Shown here one piece after another: positions 60,478-64,000 of a stretch of 64,000 nt of DNA (positions are counted from its first letter, which is position 1; every line of letters begins with the position of its first letter). The DNA is taken from contig CAYJEQ010000005.1 in NCBI GenBank assembly GCA_964369235.1, positions 1-64,000 on the forward strand. The letters are read 5' to 3'. A program made the position numbers and the translations under genes. This stretch comes from CAYJEQ01 sp964369235 (lineage in GTDB: Bacteria > Bacillota > Clostridia > Oscillospirales > Ruminococcaceae). The notes under the pieces were generated by a model. That model did not search any database, had not been told where the DNA came from, and saw only the letters and a program-made list of their open reading frames with translations.

Positions 60478-61884
60478 TTGACTACTTTTTTCAGGAGACT
60501 CTACCATGTTGGGGATATGGTTTCAAAGGAAGATATTCTAGGAGAATTACCTAGTAATAGATCAGCCTATAATACTATGTTTCAGATGGCATGGCCTTGT
60601 GCATTAGAGGCAATACTGGTTAGTACCATCGCTTCTATTGACACAATGATGGTAGGTACCTTAGGCCCTGCTGCCATTGCTGCTGTAGGGATTACCTCCC
60701 AACCTAAAATGATTGTTCTTGCCGTAATACTTTCTTTAAATGTAGGTGTAACTGCTGTTATCTCTAGAAGAAAAGGTCAGAACGATCCTGATGCAGCTAA
60801 CGCTACACTAAAACATTCACTAATACTTTCTTTGGTACTTTCCTTAATTATGGCGGTTTTTGGTGGGGTATTTGGCAGAGAAATTCTCTCCTTTGCTGGT
60901 GCTGGTGATGATTATATTGACACTGCTACCCAGTATCTACAGATTATAATGGTAGGTAATGTGTTCCAGTCAATGGCACTGACCATAAACGCAGCCCAGC
61001 GTGGAGTAGGCAATACCAAAATCTCTATGAAAACCAATGTACTTGCAAACATTGTAAACCTTATCTTTAACTACCTTCTTATTAATGGTATATGGATATT
61101 CCCTCAGCTTGGCACACAGGGTGCTGCTATTGCTACAGTTTTAGGTAATATAGCTGCATTTATCCTATCTGTTTTCTCTATATGTGTTAGAGGTAGATTT
61201 CTCTATCTTTTTGACGGGGAAAAGTTTCAGTTTAACAAGATGATTTTATCAGCTATAAATAAAGTATCTTCTAATGCAATGCTAGAGCAGGTATTTATCC
61301 GAGTAGGATTTTTCCTCAATACTATTTTTATAGCAAATCTAGGCACTACTGCCCTTGCAACATATCAAATCAGTGCCAATGTCCTATCCATCTGTTTCTC
61401 TATAGGAGATGGCATTAGCATGGCTTCGGCTAGTTTATCAGGCCAGTCCCTAGGGGCAAAACGCAGTGACCTATCTATAATATATGGTAAAGTTGGTCAG
61501 CGTGTAGCAGAGTTTATTGGGCTTACTCTACTGGTACTACTTACTTTATTTAGGCGAGAGATAATTACGCTATTTACTGATGAGATACAGATTATCCATA
61601 TGGGTGCAACCCTGATGATTATAACAGGTATAATTGGCCCTATAATGGCATCTAATTCAGTTTTTGTAGGTGTACTAAGAGGTGCTGGAGATGTTAAGTA
61701 CACTGCTAAGGTTTCACTAATTAGCATTACCTTTCTACGACCTACTACCACCTATCTACTAAGCTATACCTTAGGTCTTGGGGTATTCGGTGCATATCTG
61801 TCCATTCTTGTAGATCAGATTGTAAGGTATCTATTATTAAGCAGTAGATTTTACAGCAAGAAGTGGACTAAAATTTCATTGTAA
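60478..61884 (+). CDS. MATE family efflux transporter
   Basis: A 468-residue multidrug/toxin-extrusion type transporter with about twelve membrane helices. Signatures: YNTMFQMAWPCALEAILVSTIASIDTMMVGTLGPAAIAAVGI (repeat 1), NAAQRGVGNTK, and SIGDGISMASASLSGQSLGAKR (repeat 2). It probably exports organic cations in exchange for Na+ or H+. The start is TTG, seven bases after GAGGTG. Substrate unknown. Confidence 0.93.
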   Translation: MTTFFRRLYHVGDMVSKEDILGELPSNRSAYNTMFQMAWPCALEAILVSTIASIDTMMVGTLGPAAIAAVGITSQPKMIVLAVILSLNVGVTAVISRRKGQNDPDAANATLKHSLILSLVLSLIMAVFGGVFGREILSFAGAGDDYIDTATQYLQIIMVGNVFQSMALTINAAQRGVGNTKISMKTNVLANIVNLIFNYLLINGIWIFPQLGTQGAAIATVLGNIAAFILSVFSICVRGRFLYLFDGEKFQFNKMILSAINKVSSNAMLEQVFIRVGFFLNTIFIANLGTTALATYQISANVLSICFSIGDGISMASASLSGQSLGAKRSDLSIIYGKVGQRVAEFIGLTLLVLLTLFRREIITLFTDEIQIIHMGATLMIITGIIGPIMASNSVFVGVLRGAGDVKYTAKVSLISITFLRPTTTYLLSYTLGLGVFGAYLSILVDQIVRYLLLSSRFYSKKWTKISL

Positions 61885-61907
61885 CCAACCTATTTCTATG
61901 GTATAAT
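61879..61907 (+). promoter_or_regulatory. Putative promoter of yebC
   Basis: TTGTAA (61879-61884), overlapping the MATE stop codon, and TATAAT (61902-61907) with a 17-base spacer, 66 bases before yebC. Confidence 0.6.
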
Positions 61908-61972
61908 ATTAGTCATTATTATTAAATATACAGTATATAATTAAAGTCAAGGCAAATCAGGAGGCAATATCT

Positions 61973-62692
61973 ATGGCAGGCCATTCCAAGTGGAGTACAA
62001 TTAAAAGAAAAAAAGAAAAAACCGATGGACAACGAGCAAAAATTTTCACTAAAATAGGCAGAGAGATTAGCGTTGCAGTAAGAGATGGCGGGCCTGATCC
62101 AGCATCTAATAGTAAGCTAAAAGATCTAATAGCAAAGGCAAAGGCTAATAATCTGCCTAATGATAATATCGACCGAGTTATTAAAAAAGCCACTGGTGAG
62201 GGTGATAAAAACACCTATGAAAGCATAGTTTACGAAGGCTATGGCCCCTGTGGAGTAGCTATGGTTGTGGAGGCACTTACGGACAATCGCAACCGTACAG
62301 CTGGGGATCTAAGGCATTATTTTGATAAATACGGAGGCAATCTAGGCCAAACAGGCTGTGTTTCCTTTATGTTTAAAGAAATGGGGCTAATTCTTATTGA
62401 ATCAGATGATATTTCCGAGGATAAGATATTTGAAGATGCCATGAACAGTGGGGCAGAGGATATAAAAACAGAAGATGGGCTTTATGAGGTATATACCCTA
62501 CCTACTAATTTTACAAGGGTTAGAGATGCTTTGGCTAGCTTAGGGTATAGTTTCCTAGAGGCTTCCCTTGCCTTTATCCCAGATAGCTACAGCTCCATTG
62601 AGGAAAACATGACTGCTAAAATGGAAAAACTTCTAGAACTGCTAGAAGATAATGACGATGTGCAGGAAGTATGGCACAACTGGCAGGACTAA
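61973..62692 (+). CDS. yebC: YebC/PmpR-type protein
   Basis: A 239-residue YebC-family protein: MAGHSKWSTIKRKKEKTDGQRAKIFTKIGREI, NLPNDNIDRVIKKATGEG, YEGYGPCGVAMVVEALTDNRNRTAGDLRHYFDKYGGNLG and VSFMFKE. Members are transcription regulators or, more recently, translation factors that help ribosomes at proline stretches; the sequence does not decide. Strong AGGAGG site. Confidence 0.95.
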   Translation: MAGHSKWSTIKRKKEKTDGQRAKIFTKIGREISVAVRDGGPDPASNSKLKDLIAKAKANNLPNDNIDRVIKKATGEGDKNTYESIVYEGYGPCGVAMVVEALTDNRNRTAGDLRHYFDKYGGNLGQTGCVSFMFKEMGLILIESDDISEDKIFEDAMNSGAEDIKTEDGLYEVYTLPTNFTRVRDALASLGYSFLEASLAFIPDSYSSIEENMTAKMEKLLELLEDNDDVQEVWHNWQD

Positions 62693-62718
62693 CTATTATA
62701 GCAAAGGAGAGTCTTATA

Positions 62719-63354
62719 ATGCAGGGAATAATATTTGATTTAGATGGTACACTGGTAGATTCACTACCTTGTTGGAAACAGATGAATTACGCATTTTTCG
62801 AGAGATTTCAGATACCACCTTCTGAGGAGGTAATGCACAAGTTTAAATCTCTTAGCCTTGCTGACTCAGCTGGGCTGGTTAGGGAGTTATATGATATAGA
62901 TCACAGTGAGGAAGATATCGTTAATATTTGGCTTGATATGGCACTGGATATGTACACCAATAGGGTTAAGCTTAAACCCTATGTGCTAGAGTATCTACAG
63001 CTACAAAAAAGTAACGGTGTAAAGTTTGGAGTAGCAACTGCCACATATACCAATCTTGCCAAGGCTTGTTTAGAGGCAAATGGTGTACTGGATTTATTTG
63101 AGTTTGTAATTGATGTAAATTTACATAACACCACCAAGCATGAGCCTACAATTTATAATATTGCACAGGATATGCTAGGGGTAGATATTAATAACTGTGT
63201 AGTCTTTGAAGACGCACCTTATGCTATACGCACAGCTAATAATGCTGGTTATAAGGTTATCTGTGTACAGGACAGCAGTTGGGGTGATGAACAGTCCACT
63301 ATAACTGGCCATGTTGAAACCACTATACTAAGCTATGAGGAGCTTATGGTTTAG
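62719..63354 (+). CDS. HAD-superfamily phosphatase (phosphoglycolate/beta-phosphoglucomutase-like)
   Basis: A 211-residue HAD hydrolase: motif I FDLDGTLVDSLPCW, motif II VATATYTNL, motif III lysine in HEPTIYNIAQDMLG (TKHEP) and motif IV VVFEDAPYAIRTANNAG. The cap is the alpha-helical C1 type (about 15-85). The substrate is probably a small sugar phosphate. The start at 62719 has AAGGAGA eight bases upstream; the frame extends back into yebC but no site supports that. Confidence 0.9.
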   Translation: MQGIIFDLDGTLVDSLPCWKQMNYAFFERFQIPPSEEVMHKFKSLSLADSAGLVRELYDIDHSEEDIVNIWLDMALDMYTNRVKLKPYVLEYLQLQKSNGVKFGVATATYTNLAKACLEANGVLDLFEFVIDVNLHNTTKHEPTIYNIAQDMLGVDINNCVVFEDAPYAIRTANNAGYKVICVQDSSWGDEQSTITGHVETTILSYEELMV

Positions 63355-63420
63355 TAGTAACTAACTATTAGAATTACAGAAACATATACAATAATAACTA
63401 CAAATGGAAGTAACACAACA

Positions 63421-63755
63421 ATGAAAAAAATCAAATCAAAAATCAAATTATAGCTACTAGTATCCTTATGCTAGTGGCAATATTAACAGTTATATTTCAT
63501 GGGATATCTGGCAACACCCTAGGACCACTGGGGTATATAGGACTATCATTTATTGGAATTGCTTTCACAGTTCACATAGATAACCTGTACCAGTATATAA
63601 AGCATAATATATATATATGGATAGTTAGGGCAAAACTCTATTACAACACAAAAAATCCACACCACTTAGGTATAAGTAGTGTGGATTTTAATTATTATTT
63701 AATAGATTTTAAGACAGCTTCCATTACCTCTCACTGCTGTCAAAGGCTGAAATAA
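63421..63755 (+). pseudogene. Possible small membrane protein gene broken at an A-run
   Basis: ATG at 63421 (GGAAG ten bases upstream) opens a 10-codon frame that stops at TAG. If the seven-A run just after the ATG were eight, the frame would continue as MKKNQIKNQIIATSILMLVA and onward with two hydrophobic segments (ILTVIFHGI; LGYIGLSFIGIAFTV) to about 63650, then through the yraN terminator. No known family. It may be a frameshifted gene, a sequencing indel or chance. Confidence 0.25.
63646..63689 (-). terminator. Intrinsic terminator of yraN
   Basis: An 11-bp outer stem (63652-63662 with 63679-63689) and a 5-bp inner stem (63664-63668 with 63673-63677) with loop GGTA, then TTTTTT on the minus strand. 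It lies 35 bases after the yraN stop. Confidence 0.88.
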
Positions 63756-64000
63756 TATGGTTATAATCCTTTATTTCATAGGGATTATCCTTACAGGTAA
63801 ATACCTCAAAGACATCAAATCGCCAGTAGTATTCCTCATCTAGCTCCTCCATGTATTTCTGGGCTGTAGCTATGATTTTTTGTTGTTTTTTATAGTTTAC
63901 TGCTTCCTCTGGGGAAACTAATGAGCCTTCCCTTCTGGTTTTGACCTCCACAAAGGCAATCTCATCATTATCAAGTGCTATAATATCTATTTCGCCTAAT
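63724..64000 (-). CDS. yraN: YraN/UPF0102 family endonuclease-like protein (partial, N-terminus outside window)
   Basis: The last 92 residues of a YraN-type protein with a restriction-endonuclease-like fold. The in-frame stretch at the window edge reads LGEIDIIALDNDEIAFVEVKTRRE; GEIDII and FVEVKTR are the family's nuclease-like motifs (D, ExK). The gene starts beyond 64000. A GTG inside FVEVK is not a start. Function in the cell is unclear; homologues occur near rnhB/dprA clusters. Confidence 0.9.
   Translation of the reverse strand, partial: LGEIDIIALDNDEIAFVEVKTRREGSLVSPEEAVNYKKQQKIIATAQKYMEELDEEYYWRFDVFEVFTCKDNPYEIKDYNHIISAFDSSER

Overview
The window looks like the chromosome of an AT-rich, anaerobic, fermentative member of class Clostridia. 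The evidence is the SCIFF peptide with its radical SAM maturase, an electron-bifurcating-type [FeFe] hydrogenase operon, a B12-dependent diol dehydratase microcompartment, RsfS/YqeK/LCP/YhbY housekeeping clusters in Firmicutes order, strong GGAGG ribosome binding sites and frequent TTG/GTG starts. I cannot name the genus from sequence alone. No rRNA, tRNA, CRISPR array, phage or transposase gene was seen.

Region 1 (about 1-16.8 kb, minus strand) is one long pdu-type operon, pduA-B-C-D-E-G-H-K-J-L, eutJ-like, a flavoprotein-like gene, pduN-O-P-S, a membrane protein, pduT, a Cys-repeat protein, pduU and pduV. It encodes seven BMC shell proteins, a coenzyme B12-dependent diol/glycerol dehydratase with its reactivase, cobalamin adenosyltransferase, CoA-acylating aldehyde dehydrogenase, phosphotransacylase and the Fe-S flavoprotein PduS. 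The unexpected member is a 147-residue protein made of eight CPSC[FH]Y repeats (16 cysteines), encoded between the Fe-S shell protein PduT and PduU. I recognise no family for it; it is my main candidate for something undescribed. A gene for a polytopic membrane protein of unknown family lies between pduS and pduT, where a substrate channel would make sense. A separately terminated glycerol dehydrogenase gene lies upstream; pduQ, pduW, pduX and pduF are not in view.

Region 2 (18-21.4 kb) has a YibE/F-type membrane protein and a secreted alkaline phosphatase. Region 3 (21.8-30.5 kb) is a hydrogen-metabolism island. The minus-strand operon hydC - HATPase - 2Fe-2S protein - hydB - hydA has a clear sigma-A promoter. 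Divergent from it is a plus-strand set of DRTGG - HATPase - group-B-like [FeFe] hydrogenase - DRTGG - PHP genes that looks like a redox/hydrogen sensing and signalling module. The PHP gene appears to start at CTG. A solo ptsI follows.

Region 4 (32.6-59 kb, minus strand) is housekeeping: leuS, rsfS, LCP, nadD-yqeK fusion, yhbY, rdgB, ftsY, smc, an Elp3-like radical SAM gene, rnc, plsX, trmFO, topA, dprA, an rRNA methyltransferase, then rplT-rpmI-infC with an attenuated leader and an ATT-started infC, proC, the SCIFF pair, a TIGR04086-like protein, yajC, tgt and queA. Region 5 (59-64 kb, plus strand) has asd, a MATE exporter, yebC and a HAD hydrolase, with a partial yraN on the minus strand at the right edge.

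Two kinds of small non-coding repeats run through the window: a family of about 65-90 bp imperfect palindromes (five copies, all intergenic, at 1, 17061, 21557, 32362 and 32572) whose hairpin stems differ in sequence but stay paired, and a single 101-bp element with terminal inverted repeats that supplies the stop codon of yhbY.
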